Positions 24,636-36,757 of a DNA stretch of 64,000 nt are shown one piece after another. Both the position numbers and the translations under genes were made by a program. Each line of letters starts with the position of its first letter. The first letter of the stretch is position 1. The stretch comes from Diploscapter coronatus. Lineage: Eukaryota; Nematoda; Chromadorea; Rhabditida; Rhabditidae. The stretch spans positions 60,473,201 through 60,537,200 of the forward strand of contig OZ038422.1 of NCBI GenBank assembly GCA_964036155.1, written 5' to 3'. The notes under the pieces are model-generated. The model had not been told where the DNA came from. It did no database searches and was given only the letters and a program-made list of their open reading frames with translations.

Positions 24636-25420
24636 TAGGATTGAATCAAGTCAAATAAAATAGAGGTTAGAACGCCGAAATCTAGTTGTTGGAAGCAGAA
24701 TTCGATATTTCGAGTGAGATTTGAGGTAGCGATCCTGAAATGGGTTTGCAATGAGCAAGTTGGCGGGTACTTGTGGTAGAAATGCGAGGTGACAATGCTT
24801 TGCGAGTTTTTCTCGAGAGGGTGGGGCTGGCAGACAAGAAGATAGGAAGATGTTGTCGAAGAAATGTAGTGAAAGCACAGAAAAGAGTTCGAGTTGTTGA
24901 GAAAAACCAATGGATTGATCTGTTCAAATACTCCTAGGCTGCTGGCTCTAGGTGCACATGTGTTGTCGAGGATTTCTCTCATCCTTCTATCCTCCCTAGA
25001 AAATCCATGTTATCTTTCATTCCTGCATAGCATTTCTGCTTAAGAGCCAGGAGTGAAGGTTTGAAAGGTTGGAACGAAATCAGATTTTTTTTTCAAAATT
25101 ATCAATTGAAGATCGAGCTTTATACAGAAAACAAAATATTTTATCAAAAAGAAATCGCAAAACAACTACAATTTACAAAAAAAAAAAAGCCAAATAAAAT
25201 TAGTGTCGTCGCATGAAAGTGAATGAGAAATCGAAATTCCTGAAAAGGAAAGATGTTCATTTTCAGCGACGACAAGCCCGTATTTCGACGATTTATTTGT
25301 TGATGTGTGATTTGGTAGATTGCCCCTTATGCAAGCACGATTTGATCAAATGCGAAACAAGAAAATTGAAAAAGTGCTCTATTCGCGATCGACTACGCTT
25401 CTCCATCCATTCATTCGAGG
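24636..25420. other. Spacer between F-box gene and astacin gene
   Basis: About 785 bp between two co-oriented minus-strand genes. Plus-strand open frames here and over the neighbouring exons are shadows. No other feature is seen. Confidence 0.5.
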
Positions 25421-28400
25421 CTACCGCACACATCGACCGCCGATATTCTTAAAACCCGGACAACAAGAGTTGGTGCAGGGCGCCATTACGGTTCGTTCTC
25501 TGGAAGAAAAATGAGATTTTTTTTTGGATATGCGATAAGAAGAAAGCGTAATAAAGTCTTGAATTGGAGCAAATTTGTGTCGAACTTTTTCCGACACTAT
25601 TGTATTTTGAGATACACGAATTTTTGCTGATCATTCTCGAACTTACTGTTTACACCGTATGCCTCGGAGTAGCGATAGGAATCCACCGCACTCGCCCGTT
25701 TCCTCCTTCTTCTGAGCACACATTCCCGTACAGGGCTGAGTATTGCACACCTCGGTTTCCATGGGCTCTCCCCTGGAAAAAGTCATGAAAATCCGGCGCA
25801 GAAAGCATGCTTTCAAGCAGAACTACGAACAGATTCAGAATCTCTAATTGTATTCACTAATCTGACGACACCAAAGTGACTTGGTTTCAACTTTTTGAGG
25901 CTCAAAAGCTTCAAGCGCGGTACTCGGAAAAATTGTAAGATGTTATTCGGGGGTAAACTTTGAGCAAGCCTTACTCGCATGCACCATAGGCACATGTTCG
26001 GGTCCGCATTCGCGTTCCGCAGCTGCCACACGATGCGGTGCACGGGGTCCAAGGCGTCCATTTATTCCATGCTCCTGAAAGGTCCGGGATAGATAGTAGC
26101 AATTTAGTGGGGGAGAAATTTCATATATTTCACAAGGCGTGTGCAATTTTCAATGACATTCGAAGATGTTAGAAACTCGCAAAGGGCTATAATTGGATTG
26201 CCACGAAAAATACCGTTTGCTGGAAGGGCTCTTGCTCGGGCTTCAAAGCCCTTTCCACCTCTGTAGAATGATCGGAACAACACGACCATATCAATCGTGG
26301 CTGATCGGATTCGAGTCTGTGGAGTTCCGTAGCAGCAGTATCTGAAAAAAAAACATTCATTTGGATGGGGGTGTATGTTCGTTTACTATGCGTTTTTAGC
26401 TATTAAAAAGCCCTCTAATTTGCTTTGGACGAGGAATAGTTTTTCAGCGTCCCCATACTTGGCGAAAACAATATAATGTGGAACGGAAAATTTAGTGGAA
26501 AAATGACAAATTACAATGATAACAATGAGTGCGTCGAGAAAATGGCGCACGTGAAATTTGGAAGAAAAATTGCACTGACACAGTGATATGGGTAGAGAGT
26601 GAAGATGAAGAATGATTTGGCTGATATTGCAGACACGAATTGATTTCGATACTTCGATCGCACGCACGCACGCACGCACACACGCACATGTGCATCGATA
26701 ATCAGAGGTTGAAGAAGGTTCTGGCGATTAGAAAAAAATCGAAATGCAAACCCTTGATAGCACAATGCGATGGTCTATCGAATGATCATGATAGTTGATA
26801 AAAGATGGAGGATTTAGAGAAGTTTCTAGCTATCTTGTATCAGCTTCAGATGCGTAGGATAAAGCTCGGAAAGTTGACCCACCTCATTCCCGTATTGGCG
26901 AAATCCGTCGAATTCCTAATTTCAACATAGTCCATGCAGAGTGAATGTCGAACCTAGAATTTTGAAGAAAAAATGCGTCTTCGAAATTTTGTGACTAACC
27001 TTACAGTACATCTCGAATTCACCCATGAATTGGAACTCAACGATGTAACCCGGCGGTGCTGTCAACAACCACGAGCATTCTTGTCCTAGAGGAAATCGTG
27101 GAAAAGTCATGATGAAAGGGTCTACCTTCTTTGAACTCGTTCGGATATCCCGGACTACTAATTCGTGTCCAACCGGTCGAGACCCGCACTTTTCCACCAC
27201 AGACCGCTCCATAGCCGGGCATGACTTGTTCGCAGTAGGTTCCTGAGTAAATACGTGGTTACGCATTTGTGGGATAGCTAGCTTACGATAGACCACGCGC
27301 TTAGGGAGTTAGAGTTAAGCTAGATAAGAGCCTACTATAGCTGGTTTATTGGCTAGCATAGTGACTGGTGAGGATAAGTTAGGCGGGTCCTCTCTCCTCC
27401 TCGCTAGGAGAAGGTAAGGGACTATAAAGGGGACTCAATCAGGAAGTGATTAGTGATAGAGTGGGTGAATGAAGAGAACCCAAAGATGGAGGCTTGTATG
27501 TTATCATGAGGTGTCGTGAGTCGAGTGACATTATTTTAATAAGAGAAGAGGAGAGATGTTATGAATGGAAAAGGTGAAACATCGTGGAAAGCCCTGGAAG
27601 GGAACAATTGGGGAAATCAAAGCAGATGATCGAGGGACTAACATTACATAAAACTCTAACTTGATAATTCTAATAAGTAAATTTTCTCATACCAGTGAAC
27701 CCATCGGGACATCGACATCGATCGCATCTAAAATGGCATTCTTTATTTCTTTGGAGATTTCTGTAAGACCCACTTCCTCGGATCGGTGTATCCTCCCCTC
27801 TGACAAGGTAAATTCCTGCCGCAAGTGTTGCTGCAGTAAATTCGATTCATCAGTCGGATGTCATTGAATGATAGTTGATCGCGCTGGCCTGTTTCCATTG
27901 ATTTTCGGGTAACTGTTTAGCTCCCTACCGATTGTTTTTTGATAGTCAGAGACAAATGTGGTGATCGTGTACAAATCGTCGTACCGGGAGAAGGCCTTAC
28001 TTCGGTAGTGCATTATACTGCCATAGTCATATGGCACGCCGGCATTGTCGACGTCGTCGGGGTCTTCCTCAAATGTTACGCTGGGTTTGATCAGAACATC
28101 AAGATTTACCTTGAGGAACTGACCCTTCGAGTCCTTATCGATGTTTTCCCATCGTACATTGACGAATTGGTCTCGATCTGCAAATTTTCAATAAAAAAGA
28201 TTCGGGATAGTTTACAATAAAATGTCTACCTGGTCGACTTTGTTCGTGCTGAAAATTCAAGGTTTTCGTTGGTTCTAATTTGATTGAAAATTGATACCCA
28301 GAATCCAAGAGCATGAGCCACTTCGTGCGCGATAACGCCAAGCCTGATGCACTCAGGCGCTAGCGACACGAGTTGCTCCTCTCCAAGTGGATGTTTCCCG

Positions 28401-31400
28401 ACGTTACTCGCGCAACCATCCACGTCAGTGAACACTATCCGGTTACCACTTCTAGGCTCCAACTTATCATCGAATTCCTCGTAAATGCTCCCTACCTAGC
28501 GCTATCGTCCCTGACGAAGTTCAGGCATGTGATGTTGTGCCAGTGCTCTAAGGCTAGTTCGATGATCCTTTGCTCTCGTAGGGCTCAAATTATGGTTGAT
28601 TTAGGGGGTTTTGAGAAAGAGTTGGTCGAAATTTCGACTAACTCCTATTCTTGAAGTCAGACTTACTGTGAGACCCGTCGAATCCATAAATGATCGGCCT
28701 TGAAGAGTCCCATCGCCTCAGCGAAGATCCAATAAATTTTCGCTTGACACGCCGTTTCCCATCATTCAGAGAATTTTCATAGATCTCCTTCGCCTGATCG
28801 GGGAACAGAATGATGTCGCCTGAAAATATGTTGCTCGTGGTTCATCGCAAGATTATAGTCTTCAAATATAGTTATTTGAAGTGGTTTTGGGTATTTTCCA
28901 AATGTGGCTCAACCTAATTCGATTATGATACGGAAGTGTTGCCAAAACGCGTTTTTGCTAGTGACAATGAAAATTTTTCAGAACTCATGCAAACATAAAC
29001 TTTTTACCTTCGAAGTGCCGACCGTGCTCTTCCGGGTTCAAAATGTCTTCCTTGTTTTTCAAAGATCTTGAATCATCTTTCATACGGCGATTCCAGTTCT
29101 TTAAGTTGCCATCGACTTCGTTCTGAAATCAACTATTGAGTTGACGTGAATGAACTCTTGGTCTAATCGTTCTTTCAAGTGATCTTCAACTTTCGTCGGT
29201 CGATAACAAAACTGTTATGATATGGAGATCGAGTGAGTACCCTAGTGATCAAGTATCGAATCATTTTGACATATACTGGGTGCTCGGGTTGATTGGGACA
29301 TTGATCTAATGAATATTAAGGTGTCTTTCATAATTTCCTCAAGAAGTTCAGAAGATGTCGATCTTCGTGGTAATTTTGTTCATCTCATCCAAAAGCATCA
29401 ATGAAAAGATTGTCAAAGAGTTGATCGTCTTTATAGAAGCCTTCCCAGAAGCGTTTACTTTTTCAATCCTATCTAAATTTCACCATTTCCAATGCTCTCT
29501 CGTCCCTACTGATCAAGCGCATAACGCAAAATGCGTCTTCCTTCATAGCAATGTGGTGTAGTGGATAGCGAGTTAGATTTTTGCTTTTATTCTGGATGAT
29601 TAGCTAGAGATTTTTCAAGAGAAGCTCGGAAAAAGTAAATCTTTCTGAGAAAGCCAGCGTCTCTGATTCTATTAAAATTTTCCTCATTAGATCGGTTTGG
29701 ATTTGGGATCATCTTTCCAAGTTTATCGAATGATATTTCCTGTCTTTACTCGTTGTGGTATCGATTTCTCTATTTCAGCGGTTGAAAAGTCAGGCACTGA
29801 ACCTGTTCCCTTACCCTATGCACGCGCATAACCACATCTTCGCAATTTTACTCGCGTTTCTCTCTATCTATTTAACTCTAGGCCAATTTCCGCACTTTTA
29901 TCTTTCACTTTCACTATTCCAACTTTTTTTGCATCAGCTTCTTCCTAGGTAGTAAACGCGTTTATGCATACTTAAACTTTTTTCGACGGTACTCGAGAAA
30001 CTGTTCAATTCCTCAAGGACGCTTTTAGAGGACGGCGTCTCGAGATTCACTTTTTGATGAAGAGTTTGACCACTTGGCATCAAACTAGAAGAATGGCAGG
30101 GGTTTTTTCCCTTGGAAGAAGTCAATTTTAGTGAAAGTTTATCGATATATTGATTGAATGAGAAGAGTTTACGTGAATTTTAGGTTGATATTGGTGGTTT
30201 CGGATCGAATTTTTATGAAGAAAAACATTGCTAAGAAGTTAAATTTTGAATGGATCAGGTATGAATTTGATTTTTTATGAGGACTCGAAAAAAAAAGTGA
30301 TATCCTTTCCGATTTGTCACCCTCAAGAGACCCTTCTTATCAGACTTTTACGCACTCTACACACGGTTGATATTGATTTTATCAGAAGAGTAGGCGGAGC
30401 TTACTGGTCGATAAAAGCCTCTTGAAGCGAAAAGCGAAAAAGTCGATGATGATAGATAACGGAAAATCGCAAGCGAGAGAGAAATTTCGACGCGTTTATC
30501 AATTCGGGTCAAGCGAAAAGATAACAAATCACTTTCATTCTCATTTCGTTATCACTAATCTACTAATCTCGTCAAAAACTGCATTAGCGGATTAGCCATG
30601 CTTAGCAAGTCGTTCAGGATTAGTTTGAACTTGACTATTTCGAACTAGATATTGAACAATAGGTGTCGAAGCCAGAGTTTTGGAAGTTTATCGGTGTCAC
30701 TTCCAGAATTAAACAGATTTGTCTATGTTCCTAGCTTGCTGCCGTTCAAGGTTGTTTATAGCGCTTGGGAAAATCAAGCATCGGATTTTTTTTCCAATCG
30801 AAACACACAGATCTCGTTCTCATCCAGGAAAGTAAAAACAAACTCTGTCAGCCGCGAAAAAGGGAATACTTTGCCCCAACCAACACCATAATCCAGTTGT
30901 GTAATTCAAGAAGACCAAAGAATTTGTGGAATGAAAGTAAATCGATTTGAAGAAAAAAATCCGAGGTTTGCAAAGAAAACCTTACCTTTGGTGAAGGATG
31001 TCGTTGATCAGCCAACTCGTTAATTTTGTTCATGTAATATTTGACGGTGGCTTCGTCTTGTTCAGATAACCCGAATTTTCGATATGTCGAAGATTTTGAG
31101 GTTTGAGATTTTGTCAGAGGACCTGAAAGTCGGGGATTTTTTCCTTCAATCATTAAATTTCTTGATTTGCATTCAGCCAACTTGGTGGGTGACATAAAGA
31201 AAATGTCCATTTTTATCCATAGAAATGTTGATCTTTACTAGCTTTCATCAAAATTTATTTAAAATTGAAGAAAGTTGATTTAGCTTGAAACAATTTTTTC
31301 TTCGTGGAGAAAGCTCGATCTTCGCTCAGCTTCACATAAAATGTTGTCGGAATAAAAAGAAAACTAATAATAAATCACCTGCATTAGCTGGTTGAACTCT

Positions 31401-31592
31401 CATCGTCCTGGATAGGGGTCGCCCATTAGCAAGGAACCCGTCTTCTCCTATCCTCGAGGCTTCAGATTCCTCGACGTTTTCGATCTCATCGTTATCATGT
31501 GATACTTCATCTTTCGATCGTAGCCGTTGGTTACCGTATAATGAATGACATATAGAAAATAGCACTAATACAGACAAATTATGCAAATTCAT
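25421..31592 (-). CDS. Astacin metalloprotease of the NAS family (astacin-EGF-CUB-TSP1)
   Basis: A secreted zinc endopeptidase of about 650 residues in roughly 18 exons. Order: signal peptide (MNLHNLSVLVLFSICHSLYG); propeptide with furin-type site RVKR followed by KFIGSSLRRWD; astacin domain with TLREQRIIELALEHW, the zinc site HEVAHALGFWH and the Met-turn YGSIMHYRSKAFS; short EGF-like segment (CQRGGYTDPRKCDRCRCPDG); CUB domain (CGGKVRVSTGWTRISSPGYP ... FEARARALP); TSP1 repeat (WTPWTPCTASCGSCG ... TEVCNTQPC); cysteine-rich tail. This order is that of NAS subgroup V (nas-34 to nas-37). DPY-31/NAS-35, a cuticle collagen processing enzyme, is the closest guess. The HExxHxxGFxH motif is split by an intron between W and H. 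At CKQ an in-frame TAA coincides with a perfect GTAAGT donor; splicing onward adds QERTVMAPCTNSCCPGF and ends at 25421, which I prefer. Stopping at the TAA would end the gene at 25643. Confidence 0.92.
26661..26690. repeat. (ACGC)n microsatellite in astacin-gene intron
   Basis: CACG/CACA tetranucleotides run for about 30 bases in an intron between CUB-encoding exons. It is a simple short tandem repeat, probably length-variable. Confidence 0.8.
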
Positions 31593-32374
31593 ATAAGTTA
31601 ATTAAGTAGTTAGAGAGTAATTAATAGAATTAGTTATCCAATTTCTAGTTTAGTTGAAATGACAAAATATTAGAAATGCGAAATTCTCGTGTATAGACGC
31701 CTATGGCGAATGTGGAAGACCGTCTAAACGAATGGAGAGTAAGAAAAATAGACAGCGAGAGATCGAGAAACAATAAGAGGGTTAGAGAAATAAGAGAAAT
31801 AGTCGAGAAATAGAGAGCGTTGAAAAAGAAACAAGAGTAGAACGACGCGATGATAGTCAGTGTCGTCTTCTTTATATGTAACTCCGCCCCCGAAATTGTC
31901 TCTTTTCGGGTTTCTTTAAACCTCCCAAAATCAAGTGTATTTCGGAAAATACAGTAACAAAGACAATAAAACTGCTCTATGATTTATAGATTATTGCGTC
32001 ATTTTAAAAATGCCATCGAATAGGGTGTGTTCAATTCAATATTTAGTGCAATAGATCGTAAATTTATAGTAAAAGAATTTAACGAGTTTTGACCTGTGAC
32101 TGTCTGGTCAGACTAGAAATTTAGAACTTCATAAAATATTTATTCTAGGTTGAAAATTTCAATAGATGATGAAACATCATGCTTTTTGTTAGACTTTCCA
32201 ATTATCCAATGAGAAATCCCGTAATTCCTGATGCTTTATGCTAATTCACCCAAATGGAACGCTTACGAAGTTTTTCCATTATCGTATTATTTTCCCATTG
32301 TTCAGAGGATCTAAGCCTCAAAACCAAGCTGATCTTCTAATTCTCTTATAAAAACCAGTTCAATTAATGATCAA

Positions 32375-32502
32375 TGATAAGAAAATTTGATATGATTTTC
32401 GAAGATACCCCTTTCCATCAATTTTGATAAGTTATCAGTTAAAAATAACACTCGTTATCAGTAGATCTAAAAATATCCTTATCATCTTTGCGATTGTTAT
32501 CA
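32375..32502. promoter_or_regulatory. Cluster of six TGATAA (GATA-factor) sites
   Basis: TGATAA occurs at 32375 and 32425. The reverse form TTATCA occurs at 32432, 32455, 32479 and 32497. That makes six hexamers in 128 bp, including the palindrome TTGATAAGTTATCA. In C. elegans this is the preferred site of endodermal GATA factors such as ELT-2. The cluster lies about 0.8 kb upstream of the astacin gene start and 1.3 kb upstream of the F-box/kelch gene. Regulatory function is inferred from site density only. Confidence 0.5.
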
Positions 32503-33432
32503 GTGATTTTGAAAGATGCGCACATGATAGTTCATCAAAATTTTCGAAGCCAGGCACTTTGGCGAAAACTAAAGTGTAGACTTGAAACTCGAAATTGGTG
32601 ACAAACAAAAATATTTCTTTAAAGACTATCAGAATTTTATTTGTGCTATCTATCATTTACTATCAAAAATTCTTCAAGAAATACAACATCTGAAACATTT
32701 TCATAAACATTTCGACTTTCGTCACTTTCAATTCAAAATTCCAAAAATACCGCTTCTCACGATATTTTTAGTTTCGGTCAATAAAAGGCGTGCTCGGCAC
32801 TTTTGCACACCTCTATAAAGTCCGTATATGTCGGGGGGTTTGCAATTTTTCTTCGGCTACTTTCTCACTTATGCATCGTATGTTTGAAATCAAGAACTCT
32901 CACTCTATGTTGAAAGATGAGAAAGGAAAACCGTCTGACATAATTCACAGACGAATTCTCTCATATGTAGTGGTCAAGAACTCTTGTTGCCTTGTGTGGG
33001 CTTTCTGTGTTTATTTACCTCTTGTAAGGAATACTCCTTTTGAAGAAGCATATGACCAATCGACATACCACTATACCAATAACCAAAGAGAAAGATGTAC
33101 ACACAGAAATTGAATATTTTTTCTTTTATCTCTAGCCTAATTTTTGAACCTCTGTTATGCAAATGTGTGAAGGACATGCTTGAAAGCGACCATAAATTGA
33201 AATTGAGAAAAAAGGTCAGAACTATTTAAGGAAAGTACTGTAATCTAAAAGGATAAAATTAGGTTTTTTTTCGGAAAAATAATATTATTCGTGAAAGTTC
33301 TAGGTGATGAATTTAACTAGACAGGCGCTTGATTGGAGGTTTATTATCATAGAACTAGAACTTCAATTGCCTCTACTAACATTTTAACTTTAAATTGTTG
33401 TATATTTTGTATTTTTCTTTTTATTAATAAAA

Positions 33433-33453
33433 GGTTTAATTACCCAAGTTTGA
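33433..33453 (+). ncRNA. SL1 spliced-leader sequence match (pseudogene or retroposed trans-spliced end)
   Basis: Bases 33433-33453 equal the first 21 of the 22 bases of nematode SL1 (GGTTTAATTACCCAAGTTTG followed by A). The expected last G and the GT donor that follows the leader in an SL RNA gene are replaced by AAAAA. No downstream Sm-type site or SL RNA stem is seen. It is therefore not a working SL RNA gene. It is either an SL RNA pseudogene or the 5' end of a reverse-transcribed trans-spliced mRNA. Confidence 0.65.
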
Positions 33454-33762
33454 AAAACAACTACCAATACATTACTGCGAATCATTGTCTGACAACTCCT
33501 ATATCTATCTTCAATCAGATTTTTTTTTCCATATTTCAACATGCATCTTCAAGTGTTAGGATTCTTAAATGATAAACCGTGCTTAGGAATAGATTTTTAA
33601 TCTGATAAAAATTGCGACGCATCAATTTAGTAGTTTCATTCTCTTTTCTTCAGTGATTAATTTGAAACTCATGAATTGCCGACTTTCTCATTCAATCAAT
33701 ACTCTTTTACTATTTCCATTTCGAAATAAGACTTTGGTGATTGTTTAGGTCTCCTAACAAAG

Positions 33763-35042
33763 ATGCTAGCCAAGTTACCAGTCGAAATTATATTGTTGAT
33801 CTGCGAATATCCCGAACCCAAAGAGCTGGGACAATTGGCCTGGACTGATAAACAGATGATGGGAATAATCAAGAAATATCTGCCGATAGTGCTCGAGAGG
33901 AGAGTTTTATTCTATCGTAGGAAAATATTCTGTTGTATCCTCGAAAGTTAATTTTAGCATTTAGTGCCTTATAAAAACGACGGTTTTATGGAAGGAAGAA
34001 TTTGTCTGTTTGATTTGCATGCAAATTCTGTTAAACAGATTGCGACATTTACTAATTATTTACAATTATATGAAGTAGCAACTACAAAAGATAAGGTAGA
34101 TTAGTCTATTTGGCACTGTCAATTTCGTAAATTTTAGATTTTCGCATTGGACAATGAAAAAGAACTCTTTGAAATCTTTGACCTGAATACTCGACAAATC
34201 TCAAGAGGTCTTATCAACAAGTCCATGAATGATCGATTCAAAGAATTTACAGGTCCAGATCCTCCTGAATGGCGTGACTGGGCATCTGTCGCTTATTTCA
34301 AAGACAAATTGTATTATTTGGGTGGATGGGATCCTAGAAGAGTTAAGACGAATCGAGTTGATGTAAGAAGATCGAATAAAAGCCCATAAAATAATAATTT
34401 ATTCAGGTTTTAATAGATGGGAAATGGGAAACAGGACCTGCTTTTCCTCTTCCAATTAGTGATGCTCAAACAATAACATGCGATGGAATATTATACGGTC
34501 ACATTATAGCATATTCATTATTGTAATTATGGGTATTCAGTTATTGATGGTTGGAGTAGTCGAAAGATATGTCGATCATCAGATGATGAACGGGAATGGG
34601 TTGAAATTGGAGAGATTCCAGAACGACGAGTTTTATTCGGAGCTGCATCGCTAAATGGGAAAATTTACATAGCTGGAGGATGGGGGTCGTTAATTTTGTA
34701 TGATAAATAATGTATCATTACATATTTAGTGGTGTTGATGTATTCAATTCCTGTCTATGTTTCGACCCCTCAGCTCCAGTTAGTAAACGACTTTCTCGAA
34801 TCGCTGATATGAATTATGCAAGATATCATCATTCGCTCATTGTTGCTAACGGGAAATTGTATGCAATCGGAGGGTGAGCTGAGATTTTTCATATCTTTAT
34901 ACGAAATATTTGTTAACTTAGATTTCAAGAATATGGAACTAAAAATTTCTGTAATTCAATCGAGAAATACGATCCACAAACGAATAAATGGCGAGAAGTC
35001 GGAAATTTTATATCTGAAACCTTCAATTTTCGGCACATTTAA
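33763..35042 (+). CDS. F-box / kelch-repeat protein
   Basis: Seven exons: 33763-33903, 33958-34095, 34138-34362, 34407-34497, 34541-34685, 34730-34873, 34922-35042. They sum to 1005 nt (334 residues), ending in TAA. The N-terminus is an F-box (MLAKLPVEIILLICEYPEPKEL ... at residues 1-45). The rest is kelch-like beta-propeller blades with the usual GG pairs and aromatic positions: KDKLYYLGGWDPR, LNGKIYIAGGW, NGKLYAIGGFQEYG, IEKYDPQTNKWREVGNF. Such proteins present substrates to SCF-type ubiquitin ligases. The introns are short (42-54 nt) and the codons AT-rich, unlike the conserved genes nearby, which suggests a fast-evolving accessory gene. If the first donor is not used the frame would stop 16 codons later, so that junction matters. 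Confidence 0.82.
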
Positions 35043-36757
35043 ATTTTCGTAATTTTCATGATTTTAACAGACTTTTTTTTATCCAATTTCGTATATTCTA
35101 ATTTGATGCACATGATACAGACGACTCTCGAAGATATCCAAAAGTGATGAGGGATAATTGTAACCGAAAGGAGTCGGAATTTTCGCAACATAAAAATGAC
35201 ACAACGCTTTCTTGGAAATATCATAATTAAGAAATGTCGCAGCTTTTTATAGAATAGAGTAAAATCATAACAATTCACTGCAATCATTATTTTTCTTATC
35301 AAGGATCAATATTTCATTATTGTGGATGAAATAATTACATTATCCAAACCTTGAAAATACGAATTGCACTCTAACTGTTCAAATTCATAATTCAACAATC
35401 AATTCCAAATGAAAACTAAAAATCATCATATCAATATAATTTCCTGGAGAGAAAGGGTCAATAATTTCTAAGAAAATGATCGTTATTATTTTTATGCAAC
35501 GGTTAGTTATAATAGAACAACTGCAAGTTTTCTAATAATTGTCGTACTAAATGAGTCAGATGCCAGTAGAGTTGAGATCAAATCAAATGTCCATCCTTTG
35601 TAGTACTGTTTGACTTTATGGAAAAAGGTCAAACATGATATTACACGAAAAGATTACTAAAATTTGAATACATAAGTCAAAGTTTTAAGAATCTAATAAA
35701 TACCCAGACTTGTAACAATCTATGAAAATGCTAGTTAGATTTATTCATTGATGAAGAATGACTTCAGTTGTAAACGTCTACTGCATATTTTGTAAGACAT
35801 GCTACATAACCAGCAATTCACTGCATTGCAAGAATCGCATTAATTGCCAAACCTTGCATTGATATTTTCAAAAACGTGAATCTGTAGTTTTTGATATGGT
35901 TTCTGATCTTAAGGCTTTCTAAAATCATGTACTATTTTTCAAGAATCTGAAAATGCATAGAAATAATCATTCTCAAGTAAATTTATTCGTATACATAGAT
36001 TATGATTGTTGATTCTTAAACAAATTTTCATAGGTACTAAAGTTATGTAATCAGCAATTACAATGACAGATTCGTACTTGAAATTCTAATGAATGTATCG
36101 TGACAAATTCAAAGCCATAATTAGAGCGACAATAATATATGTTTACGATGAACACGGAAATGTTAGAAAATGATTAGACTTCGATGTTCACAGACTACCG
36201 ATATCATACTGTATCACGATATTCTTCATAGCTGCAAGGAACTCATAAGAGACCTTGATACATATCTCATAGACAATGACAAAACTACTTTGTGCATAGA
36301 ATTACTGTTTTAGAATTCACATGATGGGCAGGATTGTTGGCGGTGCAGTAAGATGGCGCACCGCAAACAACCCTGATGATGAGTTACGGATGATTTTAGT
36401 ACATGATCTAATTAATTTTTTGAACTGACAAACAAATCTTAACGCATGTATAATTTTTGACCATCTGAAAAGTTGATCCTCTAATCTCGCACCTTCTGAA
36501 ACTTTTATATACAAATTTAATAAAGCTTCTCAAGACGTGGGGTGGGGCATAATTGGAGTGTTGAAACTAGAATTACACTAGATTATAAGCTAGGCGAGTC
36601 TTATAAGTACAAAGCTAATTGCCTAAGCACACATCTTGCACTGTTACTCGATCTATTTTAAGCTCCGCCATTTTTATCCCGAAGCGTTACCCTTTCTAAA
36701 TCGTACTTTATTGGGATCATTTTTCTCAAATTGTTATTCTACAGATTTATTATTACC
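35043..36757. other. 1.7 kb AT-rich intergenic region
   Basis: No coding exon is supported. It ends with a TTCTACAG acceptor-like site (36737-36744) shortly before the receptor ATG, compatible with SL trans-splicing. Confidence 0.5.

Larger units (their letters stand above)
31593..33762. other. Divergent intergenic region with GATA-site cluster and SL1 match
   Basis: This 2.2 kb region lies between the astacin gene (-) and the F-box/kelch gene (+). It contains a purine-rich tract (31690-31830), a TATA-like TTTATATG near 31871, the TGATAA cluster, the SL1 match and an unconvincing 107-codon frame at 32790-33113. An AG acceptor at 33747-33748 lies just before the kelch ATG, consistent with trans-splicing. 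Confidence 0.55.

Noticed and set aside
25725..25745. Match to the hAT end CAGGGCTG in the TSP1 exon of the astacin gene
   Set aside because: It encodes the conserved NTQPCTG of the TSP1 repeat, so the match is coincidental and has no second terminus.
26386..26765. Overlapping minus-strand open frames over the ACGC repeat
   Set aside because: They lie in an intron between two CUB exons and owe their length to the microsatellite.
29545..29620. tRNA-like start (GTGGTGTAGTGGATAGCG resembles a D-arm)
   Set aside because: No acceptor-stem pairing, anticodon arm or T-arm GGTTCGA follows. At most it is a tRNA fragment.
29934..30125. Possible extra astacin propeptide exon on the minus strand
   Set aside because: The frame is open, but the available acceptor (phase 0) and donor (phase 1) do not fit the flanking exons, which already join in phase.
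32790..33113. 107-codon plus-strand open frame
   Set aside because: No recognisable domain, AT-rich and isolated between genes; nothing supports expression.
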